Part shown: piece after piece, positions 50,876 to 59,349 of the stretch
How positions within the stretch are numbered: position 1 is the first letter of the stretch
Layout of the letters: each line of letters begins with the position of its first letter
Origin: Parapontixanthobacter aurantiacus
GTDB taxonomy: Bacteria > Pseudomonadota > Alphaproteobacteria > Sphingomonadales > Sphingomonadaceae
NCBI RefSeq assembly: GCF_009827635.1
Contig: NZ_WTYW01000001.1
Location: 1,258,001 to 1,322,000 of the forward strand
DNA length: 64,000 nucleotides
Reading direction: 5' to 3'
Program-made: the position numbers and the translations under genes
The notes under the pieces: generated by a model
The model's database searches: none
What the model was told of the DNA's origin: nothing
What the model saw: the letters and a program-made list of their open reading frames with translations, nothing else

Positions 50876-51658
50876 ATGGATCAAATGACCGAACGGATGA
50901 TCGAGATAGCGGACGGCTTCTGGTCGATCCGCGGAGAGATGAAGGTCGCGGGGCTCGTCGATTTCGGCACGCATTGCAGCCTCGCTGCATTATCCGACGA
51001 CCGCTTCGTCATGCTCGACAGTTACACCCTGCCGCCCGATATTCATGCAGAGGTGGACCGCCTGACGAAAGGCGGCGAAAAGCTTGCCGCGATCGTGAAC
51101 CTGCATCCATTCCACACGCTGCATTGCGAGTGGATGCACGAAGCCTATCCGCACGCGGACCTGTATGGGACGGCGCGCCATCACGAAAAGCTACCGCACC
51201 TCCCCTGGGTCGAGGATACTTGCGAGGAAGGGGCGATAAACGAGCGGTTCGGGGAGGATTTCGCCTTTTCAGTACCGCAGGGCGTCCCGCTCGTTTGCGA
51301 AGGGCGGCACATTCATTTTTCCTCGATCCTCGCCTATCACAAGGGCAGCCGCACGATCCATGTCGACGACACGCTTTCCTTCCTCGATGCAGGCTTTCCC
51401 CTGTCGCTCCTGCCGATTGCAGGCCGGTTCGACTTTCATCCAAGCCTTGCCCGCGCGCTGGAGAAACGCGCCGGCGCAGCGGACGAATTTCGCGAATGGG
51501 CGATCGAACTCGGCATCGCATGGAGCGAGGCGCGGCATCTGGTGACGGCGCATGATGCGGTCCTGACGCTCGATCCGCCGGAATTCGCGGACCGGATCGG
51601 GGCGGCGCTCGGGCGCGTCAAACCGCTGCTCGACCGCCATCGCAGGCAATACGGCTAG
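50876..51658 (+). CDS. Metallo-beta-lactamase-fold-like protein with altered motif
   Basis: Encodes a 260-residue protein whose N-terminus (EIADGFWSIRGEMKVAGLVD) and overall pattern fit the metallo-hydrolase/DUF4336 group. Where the HxHxDH motif is expected it reads NLHPFHTLHCEWMHEAYP, so some metal ligands differ. A possible metal His appears later in AHDAVLTLDPPEFADRIG. Its substrate is unknown and it may be non-catalytic. It lies between the divergent mgtC-like gene and the convergent ornithine decarboxylase. Confidence 0.65.
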   Translation: MDQMTERMIEIADGFWSIRGEMKVAGLVDFGTHCSLAALSDDRFVMLDSYTLPPDIHAEVDRLTKGGEKLAAIVNLHPFHTLHCEWMHEAYPHADLYGTARHHEKLPHLPWVEDTCEEGAINERFGEDFAFSVPQGVPLVCEGRHIHFSSILAYHKGSRTIHVDDTLSFLDAGFPLSLLPIAGRFDFHPSLARALEKRAGAADEFREWAIELGIAWSEARHLVTAHDAVLTLDPPEFADRIGAALGRVKPLLDRHRRQYG

Positions 51659-51670
51659 AAGTCAGCGTAG

Positions 51671-51704
51671 CGAGAAGAAAGGGGCGGCCACCAGGACCGC
51701 CCCT
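51671..51704. terminator. Terminator between the hydrolase-like gene and the decarboxylase
   Basis: AGGGGCGG (51680-51687) and CCGCCCCT (51697-51704) form an 8-bp stem with a 9-base loop between two convergent stops. On the minus strand the stem is followed by TTTCTTCTCG, so it suits the decarboxylase transcript best. It may work both ways, since the plus strand also continues into an AT-richer stretch. Confidence 0.65.
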
Positions 51705-51715
51705 CCACATTCGAT

Positions 51716-53011
51716 TTAGCGAAGGCTGACCACGTTATCGGCTTCCTCGCGCTTGCGGCTGCCGTCGTAGAGGCTCGCCATCGGCTCGTCTTCGACCACG
51801 ATCCGCTCGGCCGCGCCGAACCCGTTGAAGTCGGTCTTCATCGCCGCGCCATAGGCTCCAAGCATCCCGATCTCGATATAGTCGCCTGCCTGGATGTCCT
51901 CCGGCAAGGGAAACGGACCCTTCATGTAATCCGCATCGTCGCAGGTGGGACCGTAGAAGGCGAAGTCCATCTCCGGCTTGATGAGATCGTCCTCCAGCGC
52001 ACGCACCGGGAAGTTCCAGCCGATATGCGCGGCATCGAACAACGCACCATAGGCTCCGTCATTGATGTAGAGCTCGTCACCGCGGCGTTTTTCGACGCGC
52101 ACCACGATCGACGAATACTCCGCGCACAGCGCGCGGCCCGGCTCGCACCACAATTCGGCATTGTAGGCGATGGGCAGCGAATAGAACTGCTTGTGGATGA
52201 TCGCGAAATAGTCTTCCAGCGGCGGCGGCTCCATACCCGGATAGACCGAGGGGAACCCACCGCCGACATCGACCATGTCGATAACGACACCCGCTTCGGC
52301 GATGGCGACGCGCACCCGCTCCAGCGCTTGGACATAGGCGAAGGGCGTCATTGCCTGACTGCCCACGTGGAAGCACAGGCCGAGCCAGTCGCAATGCTGC
52401 CGCGCTTCCTGCAAGAGTGCAGGCGCTTCGGTCAGGTCGCAGCCGAACTTGCTCGCCAGCGACAGTTCCGAATATTCGCTCGATACGCGCAGGCGGATAC
52501 ACAGCCGCAGGTCCGTTGCCGGTTTTCCGTCAGCATCACGGCAAGCCTCGACGATCTTGTTCAGTTCCTCGACCGTATCGAGGCTGAAGGTGCGGCAGCC
52601 ATGCTCGTGATAGGCCTCGGAAATTGCGCGCGGCGTCTTGACCGGGTGCATGAAGCACAGCTTCGCCTCCGGCAGGGTGGAGGCGACCAAGCGCACCTCT
52701 GCGATCGAGGCGACGTCGTAATGCGTGACGCCCGCATCCCAGAGAACGCGCAGGAGATCAGGCGAAGGATTGGCCTTCACCGCATAGAGCGACTTTCCGG
52801 GAAACTTCTCGACGAAGAACCGCGCCGCACGGCGAGCTGCGTGCGGACGGTTGAGAATGACCGGTTCGTCGGGCGCGAGGGCGCGGACTACAGCCGTGGC
52901 GTCGGGAAAATGGTGCAACTCAAGGGACCCCCTAAACATCGAAGTTTGTTCAAGCCGGCGAGCATTGGGAAGTCCCCTGTTGTGCAGGGGCTCGTCAGCG
53001 GAAGCGCGCAT
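51716..53011 (-). CDS. Ornithine decarboxylase (type III PLP fold)
   Basis: Encodes a PLP-dependent amino-acid decarboxylase of the alanine-racemase fold, most like ornithine decarboxylase. The cofactor lysine is in KSLYAVKANPSPDLLRVLWD, the glycine-rich loop is DMVDVGGGFPSVYPGMEP, and AFYGPTCDDADYM holds the Cys typical of ornithine rather than diaminopimelate decarboxylases. It probably makes putrescine. Starts at 53026 (GTG), 53011 (ATG) and 52939 (ATG) are possible; none has a clear Shine-Dalgarno. It follows nspC by about 120 bases on the same strand. Confidence 0.9.
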   Translation of the reverse strand: MRASADEPLHNRGLPNARRLEQTSMFRGSLELHHFPDATAVVRALAPDEPVILNRPHAARRAARFFVEKFPGKSLYAVKANPSPDLLRVLWDAGVTHYDVASIAEVRLVASTLPEAKLCFMHPVKTPRAISEAYHEHGCRTFSLDTVEELNKIVEACRDADGKPATDLRLCIRLRVSSEYSELSLASKFGCDLTEAPALLQEARQHCDWLGLCFHVGSQAMTPFAYVQALERVRVAIAEAGVVIDMVDVGGGFPSVYPGMEPPPLEDYFAIIHKQFYSLPIAYNAELWCEPGRALCAEYSSIVVRVEKRRGDELYINDGAYGALFDAAHIGWNFPVRALEDDLIKPEMDFAFYGPTCDDADYMKGPFPLPEDIQAGDYIEIGMLGAYGAAMKTDFNGFGAAERIVVEDEPMASLYDGSRKREEADNVVSLR

Positions 53012-53130
53012 ATAATCTTTCGTCACGGATTCGCAACGGATATTCGTGGCTCCGTGTCCGAATTATGCGGCCAATCGGGCAATAGCGCGGATGCGCTGAC
53101 GCAGCCCTGAACGATGCGGCCTCGTGCGCC

Positions 53131-54309
53131 TCAACTCAGGCGGTTGCGAAAATCCTCGTAACCGAAGGAGCGCACCTGTTCGAGCGTGTCGGTTTCGCTG
53201 TCCCACAGCCAGATCGAAGGCAGCGGGACGCCGTTGAACGTGTTGGTCTTGACCATGGAGTAATGCGCCTGATCGAGAAAGGCGATCGGCTTGCCGACCT
53301 CCGCCCCGCCGACGATCCGGTAGTCGCCGATGACATCGCCCGCGAGGCACGATGGCCCGCCGAGCCTTACGGCGGGAACGTCCTCGCCCGTCGCTTCGCC
53401 CAGCATCGCCGGGCGATAGGGTGCTTCGATCACATCGGGCATGTGGCAAGTGGCAGAGATGTCGGTGATGGCGACGGGTACTTCGTTGAACCCGGTATCG
53501 AGGATCGTCCCGACGAGGATGCCCGCATCGAGCGCCACCGCCTCGCCCGGCTCGAGATAGATTTCCGCGCCGGTGTCGTCCTTCGCGTCCCTCAGGAACT
53601 CGACCAGTTCCTCGCGCTGGTAATCGGCGCGGGTGATGTGATGCCCGCCGCCCATATTGATCCATTTGATCTGGCCGAACCACGGTTCGATCGCGTCGAA
53701 GACCTTGTCCCAGGTTGCCTTCAGAGGCTCGAAATCCTGCTCGCACAGATTGTGGAAGTGGATGCCGTCGACCCCCTCCATGTGTTCTTCGGTCAGCTGG
53801 TCGATGGGAAAGCCGAGGCGGCTGCCGGGCGAGGACGGATCGTAGCGCGGCACTTCGCCGGTCGGCACCTGCGGGTTGAGGCGCAGGCCGACATCGAAGG
53901 TCTGACCGCTGCTCCGCGCATGGTCGAGGATGAGGGCGGCGCGGCTCATCTGCCCCGGAGAATTGAAGATCACGTGGTCCGACAGCCGGCAGATCTCCTC
54001 GAGGTCCTCCGGCTTGTAGGCCGCGCAATAGGTACTGATCTCGCCGTCGTAGAACTCGGAAGCGAGCCGGGCTTCCCACAGCCCGCTGGTGCAGGTGCCG
54101 TCGAGATATTCCCCGATGATGGGCGCCGCGGACCACATGCTGAAGGCTTTCAGCGCCGAGAGCATCCTGATCTCGGCCGCGTCCCGGATTTCGGCAAGGA
54201 TGCGGCAATTCTCCCGCAGCTTCGCCGCATCGACGACGAAGGACGGGCTGTCGACGCGCGTGGGGTCGAAATGGGCGAAGGCGCCCGGATCGCCGGCTCT
54301 CGTTTCCAT
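53131..54309 (-). CDS. nspC: Carboxynorspermidine/carboxyspermidine decarboxylase
   Basis: Encodes a 392-residue PLP enzyme related to NspC, which decarboxylates carboxyspermidine or carboxynorspermidine. The lysine is in MLSALKAFSMWSAAPIIGEY, the glycine loop is INMGGGHHITRADYQ, and GGPSCLAGDVIGDYRIVG matches the family's C-terminal active-site region. The start is the ATG at 54309, overlapping the upstream gene by one base (TGATG). Together with its partner it forms the aspartate-semialdehyde route from putrescine to spermidine. Confidence 0.9.
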   Translation of the reverse strand: METRAGDPGAFAHFDPTRVDSPSFVVDAAKLRENCRILAEIRDAAEIRMLSALKAFSMWSAAPIIGEYLDGTCTSGLWEARLASEFYDGEISTYCAAYKPEDLEEICRLSDHVIFNSPGQMSRAALILDHARSSGQTFDVGLRLNPQVPTGEVPRYDPSSPGSRLGFPIDQLTEEHMEGVDGIHFHNLCEQDFEPLKATWDKVFDAIEPWFGQIKWINMGGGHHITRADYQREELVEFLRDAKDDTGAEIYLEPGEAVALDAGILVGTILDTGFNEVPVAITDISATCHMPDVIEAPYRPAMLGEATGEDVPAVRLGGPSCLAGDVIGDYRIVGGAEVGKPIAFLDQAHYSMVKTNTFNGVPLPSIWLWDSETDTLEQVRSFGYEDFRNRLS

Positions 54310-55520
54310 CAGAAGTCGACCGGGCCGTCCAGTTCCTTCACGTCCCACGGCAAGCCGTGCTCGTTCAGCATCGCCATAAAGGGGTCGGGATCGAACTCTT
54401 CCATGTTGAAGACGCCCTCGCCCTGCCACTTGCCCTCGACCACCATCGCGCTGCCGATCATCGCCGGAACGCCCGTCGTGTAGCTGACCGCCTGGTTGCC
54501 GGTCTCGCGATAGGCTTCCTCGTGGTCGCAGATATTGTTGATGTAGAAGGTCTTCTCACCCGAACCGTCGAGCGCCTCGCCGGTCGCGATGACGCCGATA
54601 TTGGTCTTGCCCTTGGTCGTCTCGCCCAGCGTTTCGGGCTTGGGGAGCACCGCGGCGAGGAATTGCAGCGGGATGATGTCGCGGCCCTGATACTTGATCG
54701 GCTCGATGCCCGTCATCCCGACGTTCTGAAGCACGGTGAGATGCTTGATGTATTCGTCGCCGAACGTCATCCAGAACCGCGCGCGTTCCAGTTCGGGGAC
54801 GAACTTGGCGAGGCTTTCTAGCTCCTCGTGATACATGAGATAGGCGTTGCGCGTTCCCACTTCCTCGAAGTCGAAGGCGGTGCGCACCTGCATCGCCGGG
54901 GTCTCCACCCATTCCCCGTTTTCCCAGTGGCGCGCCGGGGCGGTCACTTCGCGAATATTGATTTCCGGATTAAAGTTCGTCGCGAACGCCTGCCCGTGAT
55001 CGCCGCCATTGCAATCGAGAATGTCGAGCTGGCGGATCGTCTTCAGTTTGTGCTTCTTCAGCCACATGGTGAAGACGCTGGTGACGCCCGGATCGAACCC
55101 GCTGCCGAGCAGCGCCATCAGCCCTGCCTCCTTGAAGCGGTCGTGATAGGCCCATTGCCACTTGTACTCGAACTTCGCCTCGTCCTTCGGCTCGTAATTG
55201 GCGGTATCGAGGTAATCGACCCCCGCCTCGAGACAGGCATCCATGATCGGCAAATCCTGATAGGGTAGCGCCAGATTGACGACGAGCGCCGGCTGCACCT
55301 TGCGAATGAGGTTCACCATCGCCGGGACTTCCTCAGCGTCGATCTCGTAGGTCCTGATCTCGACCCCGGCGCGGTCCTTCACGCTCGCCGCGATCGCATC
55401 GCATTTTGACAGCGTCCGGCTCGCCAGGCGAATGTCCGTGAAGATGTCCTTGTTGAACGCCATCTTGTGAACGCAGACCGAGCTTACCCCGCCCGCGCCG
55501 ATTACCAGTACTCTTGCCAT
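54309..55520 (-). CDS. Carboxynorspermidine/carboxyspermidine dehydrogenase (saccharopine dehydrogenase family)
   Basis: Encodes a 403-residue NADPH-type dehydrogenase. The Rossmann start is MARVLVIGAGGVSSVCVHKM, followed by the saccharopine-dehydrogenase pattern YLDTANYEPKDEAKFEYKWQ. Next to nspC it is most likely the synthase joining L-aspartate semialdehyde with putrescine by reductive amination. A lysine-pathway saccharopine dehydrogenase is less likely given the neighbours. The three polyamine genes read one way, with this gene first. Confidence 0.88.
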   Translation of the reverse strand: MARVLVIGAGGVSSVCVHKMAFNKDIFTDIRLASRTLSKCDAIAASVKDRAGVEIRTYEIDAEEVPAMVNLIRKVQPALVVNLALPYQDLPIMDACLEAGVDYLDTANYEPKDEAKFEYKWQWAYHDRFKEAGLMALLGSGFDPGVTSVFTMWLKKHKLKTIRQLDILDCNGGDHGQAFATNFNPEINIREVTAPARHWENGEWVETPAMQVRTAFDFEEVGTRNAYLMYHEELESLAKFVPELERARFWMTFGDEYIKHLTVLQNVGMTGIEPIKYQGRDIIPLQFLAAVLPKPETLGETTKGKTNIGVIATGEALDGSGEKTFYINNICDHEEAYRETGNQAVSYTTGVPAMIGSAMVVEGKWQGEGVFNMEEFDPDPFMAMLNEHGLPWDVKELDGPVDF

Positions 55521-55758
55521 GCCGTGTCAGTCTCCAGATCGTGTCGCGACGCTGCGTGCGCCGTTTCCGGTCCGCGCATCGTCCTCATGCGCGCCTCCCT
55601 AATCGAATGTTCGGGCGGCGTAAAACGATCCGAGCGAAGCGGGCACAACCAACGCGCCGCCTCACTGCTTCGATTGACAAGCCGCCCCCTCGCCCGGCAT
55701 TCAGGCGCGACCGGCACAGGGGCCGGAGGCAAAGGCCAAAAGGGGAGGCACGAACATC

Positions 55759-56208
55759 ATGCAGGCTCAGATACTCGCACCCGCCGCAGTGCTTATCGTG
55801 TGGTCGCTCATCGTCCTGTTCTGGATGGCGGGCAAGCGCCTGCCTGCGATGAAGCAGGCGGGAGGCGGCCTCGGCAAGGCGAAGCCGGGCGGCCGCGGAC
55901 AGGATCTGGAAGGCGTGCTGCCGGACAGGATCAACTGGCCGTCCCACAATTATGCGCATCTCATGGAACAGCCGACGCTGTTCTACGCGAGCGTCCTCAT
56001 CCTCGCCATCATGGGAGCGGCGGCGATCGACGTGCTGCTTGCCTGGATCTACGTCGCGGTCCGCATAATCCACTCGCTGTGGCAGATCCTCGTCAACACG
56101 ATACCCCTGCGCTTCCTCCTCTTTATGATTTCCACGCTGGCGCTGTTCGTGCTGGCCCTGCGCGCGGCCTATGCCACGCTGTTCCACGACCCCGGAGTTC
56201 TCGCATGA
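55759..56208 (+). CDS. MAPEG-family membrane protein 1
   Basis: Encodes a 149-residue membrane protein of the MAPEG type (membrane-associated proteins in eicosanoid and glutathione metabolism). It begins with a span (ILAPAAVLIVWSLIVLFWMA) followed by a cytoplasmic loop, then NYAHLMEQPTLFYASVLILA and LAWIYVAVRIIHSLWQILVN. Bacterial MAPEG proteins often have glutathione transferase or peroxidase activity; this one is not proven. It overlaps the next MAPEG gene by four bases (ATGA). Confidence 0.87.
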   Translation: MQAQILAPAAVLIVWSLIVLFWMAGKRLPAMKQAGGGLGKAKPGGRGQDLEGVLPDRINWPSHNYAHLMEQPTLFYASVLILAIMGAAAIDVLLAWIYVAVRIIHSLWQILVNTIPLRFLLFMISTLALFVLALRAAYATLFHDPGVLA

Positions 56209-56633
56209 TTGAAGCACAAATCCTGCAACCCGTCGTCGCGCTATTCATCTGGACGATGGTCATGTGGGCGTGGATGTATGCCACGCGGATACCCGCGATG
56301 AGCCGTCTCAAGGTCGATCCGGACACGATCGTCCGCGATCCCGACGCCTCGCTCGACCGGCAATTACCGGCAGAGGTGCAGTGGAAGGCGCATAACTACA
56401 ATCACCTGCACGAGCAGCCGACGGTGTTCTACGCCGTGTGCATCGTCCTGGCGCTGATCGGCGCAGGCGATGGCATGAATGCGCTGCTCGCCTGGATCTA
56501 CATGGGCATCAGGGTGATGCACTCGATCGTTCAGGTGACGGCGAACAAGGTCATGGTCCGCTTCGTCCTGTTCGCGGTATCGAGCCTTGTGTTGATCGTG
56601 CTGATCGTCCGCGCCGCATTGGCGATCTTCTAG
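56205..56633 (+). CDS. MAPEG-family membrane protein 2
   Basis: Encodes a 142-residue paralogue of the preceding protein. Corresponding stretches are ILQPVVALFIWTMVMWAWMY, NYNHLHEQPTVFYAVCIVLA and LLAWIYMGIRVMHSIVQVTA. The start is the ATG at 56205, overlapping the previous stop. The two copies differ in the first cytoplasmic loop (longer here, with DPDTIVRDPDASLDRQLPAE). The pair is likely co-expressed and could form mixed trimers. It converges on trxB. Confidence 0.87.
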   Translation: MIEAQILQPVVALFIWTMVMWAWMYATRIPAMSRLKVDPDTIVRDPDASLDRQLPAEVQWKAHNYNHLHEQPTVFYAVCIVLALIGAGDGMNALLAWIYMGIRVMHSIVQVTANKVMVRFVLFAVSSLVLIVLIVRAALAIF

Positions 56634-56651
56634 CCTGCACCAGAAGCGCGT

Positions 56652-56678
56652 ACCGCCGCCCCTTTAAAAGGCGCGGCG
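56652..56678. repeat. Hairpin between MAPEG pair and trxB
   Basis: CCGCCGC (56652-56658) pairs with GCGGCGG (56672-56678), and inside CCTTT pairs with AAAGG, leaving a small loop. It lies between convergent genes. With no T-run it is a weak terminator candidate, perhaps acting in both directions. Confidence 0.4.
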
Positions 56679-56693
56679 GGTTCGCAGCCGGAC

Positions 56694-57674
56694 CTATTCG
56701 GCAGCTTCGGCGGTCGGCAATTCGTCGCGCGCGAACTCGATCGTGGCGAGATAGCGTTCCGCGTCCAGCGCCGCCATGCAGCCCGTTCCGGCCGCCGTCA
56801 CCGCCTGACGATAGGTATGGTCCATGACGTCGCCACAGGCGAATACGCCGGGGATCGAGGTCTTCGGCGTACCCGGTTCGACCAGCAGATAACCGCTGTC
56901 GTCCATCGGCAGCTTGCCCTTGAACAGTTCGGTCGCCGGGGCATGGCCGATCGCGACAAAGGCTCCGTCCACCTTCAGCGTCGAGGTTTCGCCGGTCTCC
57001 GTATCGCGCAGTTCGAGGTGATCGAGCGCGCCGTTCTCGCCTGCGACGAATCGCTCGACCGTCTGGTTCCACATTGGCGTGATCTTGTCCGATTTGAGCA
57101 GGCGTTCCTGCAAGATCTTCTCGGCGCGCAATTCGTCGCGGCGGTGGATCAGGGTCACGTCATCCGAATGATTGGTGAGGTAAAGCGCCTCTTCGACCGC
57201 GGTATTGCCGCCGCCGATGACCGCGACCTTCTTGCCGCGATAGAAGAAGCCGTCGCAGGTTGCGCAGGCCGACACGCCCTTCCCGCCAAGTTCCTGCTCG
57301 CCGGGAACACCGAGCCATTTCGCCTGCGCGCCGGTTGCGATGACGAGGCAGTCGCCGATATATTCGTCGCCGCTATCGCCCACCGCGCGGAAGGGACCGC
57401 CGCCTGCGACATCGACTTCGGTAATCGTGTCCCACATCATGCGCGTGCCGACATGCTCGGCCTGCGCCTTCATCTCTTCCATCAGCCACGGCCCCTGAAT
57501 GACGTCGCGAAAGCCGGGATAGTTCTCGACATCGGTCGTGATGGTAAGCTGGCCGCCGGGTTGCAGACCCTGAACGACGATCGGTTCGAGCGCGGCGCGC
57601 GCGCCGTAGATCGCGGCGGAGTAACCGGCGGGACCGGAACCGATGATGAGCATCTTGGTGCGATGGGTAGCCAT
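56694..57674 (-). CDS. trxB: Thioredoxin-disulfide reductase
   Basis: Encodes a 326-residue FAD/NADPH enzyme that reduces thioredoxin. FAD binding is at MLIIGSGPAGYSAAIYGARA, the redox CxxC is in VSACATCDGFFYRGKKVAVI, and the second FAD motif is GVFACGDVMDHTYRQAVTAA. The length is standard. It converges on the MAPEG pair and follows a tyrosine-phosphatase gene on the same strand after about 110 bases. Confidence 0.97.
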   Translation of the reverse strand: MATHRTKMLIIGSGPAGYSAAIYGARAALEPIVVQGLQPGGQLTITTDVENYPGFRDVIQGPWLMEEMKAQAEHVGTRMMWDTITEVDVAGGGPFRAVGDSGDEYIGDCLVIATGAQAKWLGVPGEQELGGKGVSACATCDGFFYRGKKVAVIGGGNTAVEEALYLTNHSDDVTLIHRRDELRAEKILQERLLKSDKITPMWNQTVERFVAGENGALDHLELRDTETGETSTLKVDGAFVAIGHAPATELFKGKLPMDDSGYLLVEPGTPKTSIPGVFACGDVMDHTYRQAVTAAGTGCMAALDAERYLATIEFARDELPTAEAAE

Positions 57675-57786
57675 TGATCTTCTTCAGTCGTGATTGAACG
57701 AATATGCTCGCGAAACGGGGGAATCGCCCGCTTGCGAAGTGCGGTGGCAGCCTATCGGAGACTGCCGCTTGCGTCACCCGATGTCG

Positions 57787-58587
57787 TCACGTTTCCACCA
57801 GATGCAATCGCAGCGCATCGCGCTTTGCATCGTCGACGCCGAGTTCCTGCTCGAGAAAGGCATCGATCGAGCCATAGCGCTCCGTCACCGCCTTGCGCGA
57901 TGCTTCGAGATACCGCGCATCGACGCCCATCAGAACGCGGATCGTCGCATCGTCGATGTAGCCCCACCGGGCGCTGAGTGCGCGCCTGCCCGCTTCGAGC
58001 CGCGCATCGATGTTGCCGGCGGAATTGGTCAGGAGAAAGTCCTCCATCGCATCGTCGGGATGGACGCCGAGCGCATGGTGCAGGAAATCCACCGCCATGC
58101 CGGTCCGGTCCTTGCCCGCGTGGCAATGGACGAGGCTCGCCCCCTCACCGCTCGCCAGCACGTCGAAATAGCGACGTAGCATGGTGAGTAGCGGTCGGCG
58201 TTCGGGCAATCTCGAATAAAGCTTCGTCATTGCGCGATGGGCGCCCGCTTCGTCGAGGACGCCGCCCGCCGCCTCTTCATGCGGTGCCAGGGCAGCCGTC
58301 TCGCCCTCGTAAACGTGAACTTGTGCAGCGAAGCCCGGCCCCCGGCGGCAGGGGGCGCGCTGACGCTCCCCCTCTCCGCGCAGATCGACCACATGGGCGA
58401 GCGCGAGGGCGTCGATCGCCTGCAAGTCCTGCTCGCTCGCCTCGCCATGCTGGCCCGAGCGATAGAGGAGCCCGGTCTTCACCCGCCCCCCGTCCTTCGT
58501 CGCATAGCCGCCATAGTCGCGGAAATTGTGAACGCCCGAAAGGGGAAGGACGCGAGACTCGGAATGTCGGGAGAAACTGTCGGCCAT
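57787..58587 (-). CDS. Tyrosine/dual-specificity phosphatase family protein
   Basis: Encodes a 266-residue protein of the bacterial Y-phosphatase family (PF13350 type). The signature HCHAGKDRTGMAVDFLHHA contains the Cx5R loop (CHAGKDR), and the family start VHNFRDYGGYATKDGGRVKT is seen. Such enzymes hydrolyse phosphotyrosine or phosphoinositides in culture. It is read away from the receiver protein at 58749, with 160 bases between start codons. Confidence 0.9.
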   Translation of the reverse strand: MADSFSRHSESRVLPLSGVHNFRDYGGYATKDGGRVKTGLLYRSGQHGEASEQDLQAIDALALAHVVDLRGEGERQRAPCRRGPGFAAQVHVYEGETAALAPHEEAAGGVLDEAGAHRAMTKLYSRLPERRPLLTMLRRYFDVLASGEGASLVHCHAGKDRTGMAVDFLHHALGVHPDDAMEDFLLTNSAGNIDARLEAGRRALSARWGYIDDATIRVLMGVDARYLEASRKAVTERYGSIDAFLEQELGVDDAKRDALRLHLVET

Positions 58588-58748
58588 GGGTGGCGGCTTG
58601 GCAGGATGGTCCGCGGCTTACAAGAGCGGCGCAGGGGTTGGAAGGCGAGGCAATAGGTAATTGTCCCTATGCCCTGCGATACTCTCGCTTGAACCGTTTT
58701 GGCCTACTTTTCTTCTCGCAGCGACGGACGGCGAAAGGACATCGAAGA

Positions 58749-59237
58749 ATGGCACGGATACTGATAGTGGATGCGGACGATCTGGCAGGAGACCTCGCCG
58801 CGGACATGCTGGAACAGGCAGGTCATATCTGCGGCGTCGTTCCTTGCGGCGAAGCTGCGCTGCGCCTCGTCGAACTGAACCGGCCCGGCTGCATCCTGCT
58901 CGATGCCGGACTGCCAAAGGATGGCGCGGCGCGCTTCGTCGAGCGCCTGCGCGCGATGCCGGGAGGAAGCGAGGTACCGGTCATCCTGATGACGAGTCCG
59001 GTACTTGCCGGACAGGGTGCATCCTTCGGCAAGGGCATCGCTGGCGAGATCGGCAAGCCCTTTGCCCGCAACGCCCTTCGCCGGGTCGTGGCTGAGGTGC
59101 TCGATACGCAGCTCGCTACGGAAAGGCGGCAAAGCTTGCGGGGATGGCTGACGGAAAGCATGGCAGTAAAGCCGGTGGCCAAGGGACGATTTGCGGTGTC
59201 GCAAACGCAAGTCGCTGCGCTGCCCTCCTTCGCCTGA
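58749..59237 (+). CDS. Stand-alone response-regulator receiver protein
   Basis: Encodes a 162-residue protein whose first about 120 residues are a receiver domain. The acidic pair is in RILIVDADDLAGDLAADMLE, the phospho-acceptor Asp in PGCILLDAGLPKDGAARF, and the conserved Lys in GEIGKPFARNALRR. There is no DNA-binding or enzyme output domain; the last 40 residues are basic and likely unstructured. GAAAGGAC precedes the ATG 58749. No histidine kinase is nearby, so its partner is unknown. Confidence 0.82.
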   Translation: MARILIVDADDLAGDLAADMLEQAGHICGVVPCGEAALRLVELNRPGCILLDAGLPKDGAARFVERLRAMPGGSEVPVILMTSPVLAGQGASFGKGIAGEIGKPFARNALRRVVAEVLDTQLATERRQSLRGWLTESMAVKPVAKGRFAVSQTQVAALPSFA

Positions 59238-59349
59238 AGTCTTCCCGGTCTAAGCTACGCCAACTCCGGGCTCGACATCGTTGAGGTGCAGTTAGGCATC
59301 AATCTGGAAGAACGGGATAATCGCGGTGCGATCGCTGGGGATTTAGCCT

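Noticed and set aside
55467-56633. A 388-codon frame as a fusion protein with the second MAPEG domain
   Set aside because: The first 246 codons overlap the first MAPEG gene in another frame and have no similarity. The real start is the ATG at 56205.
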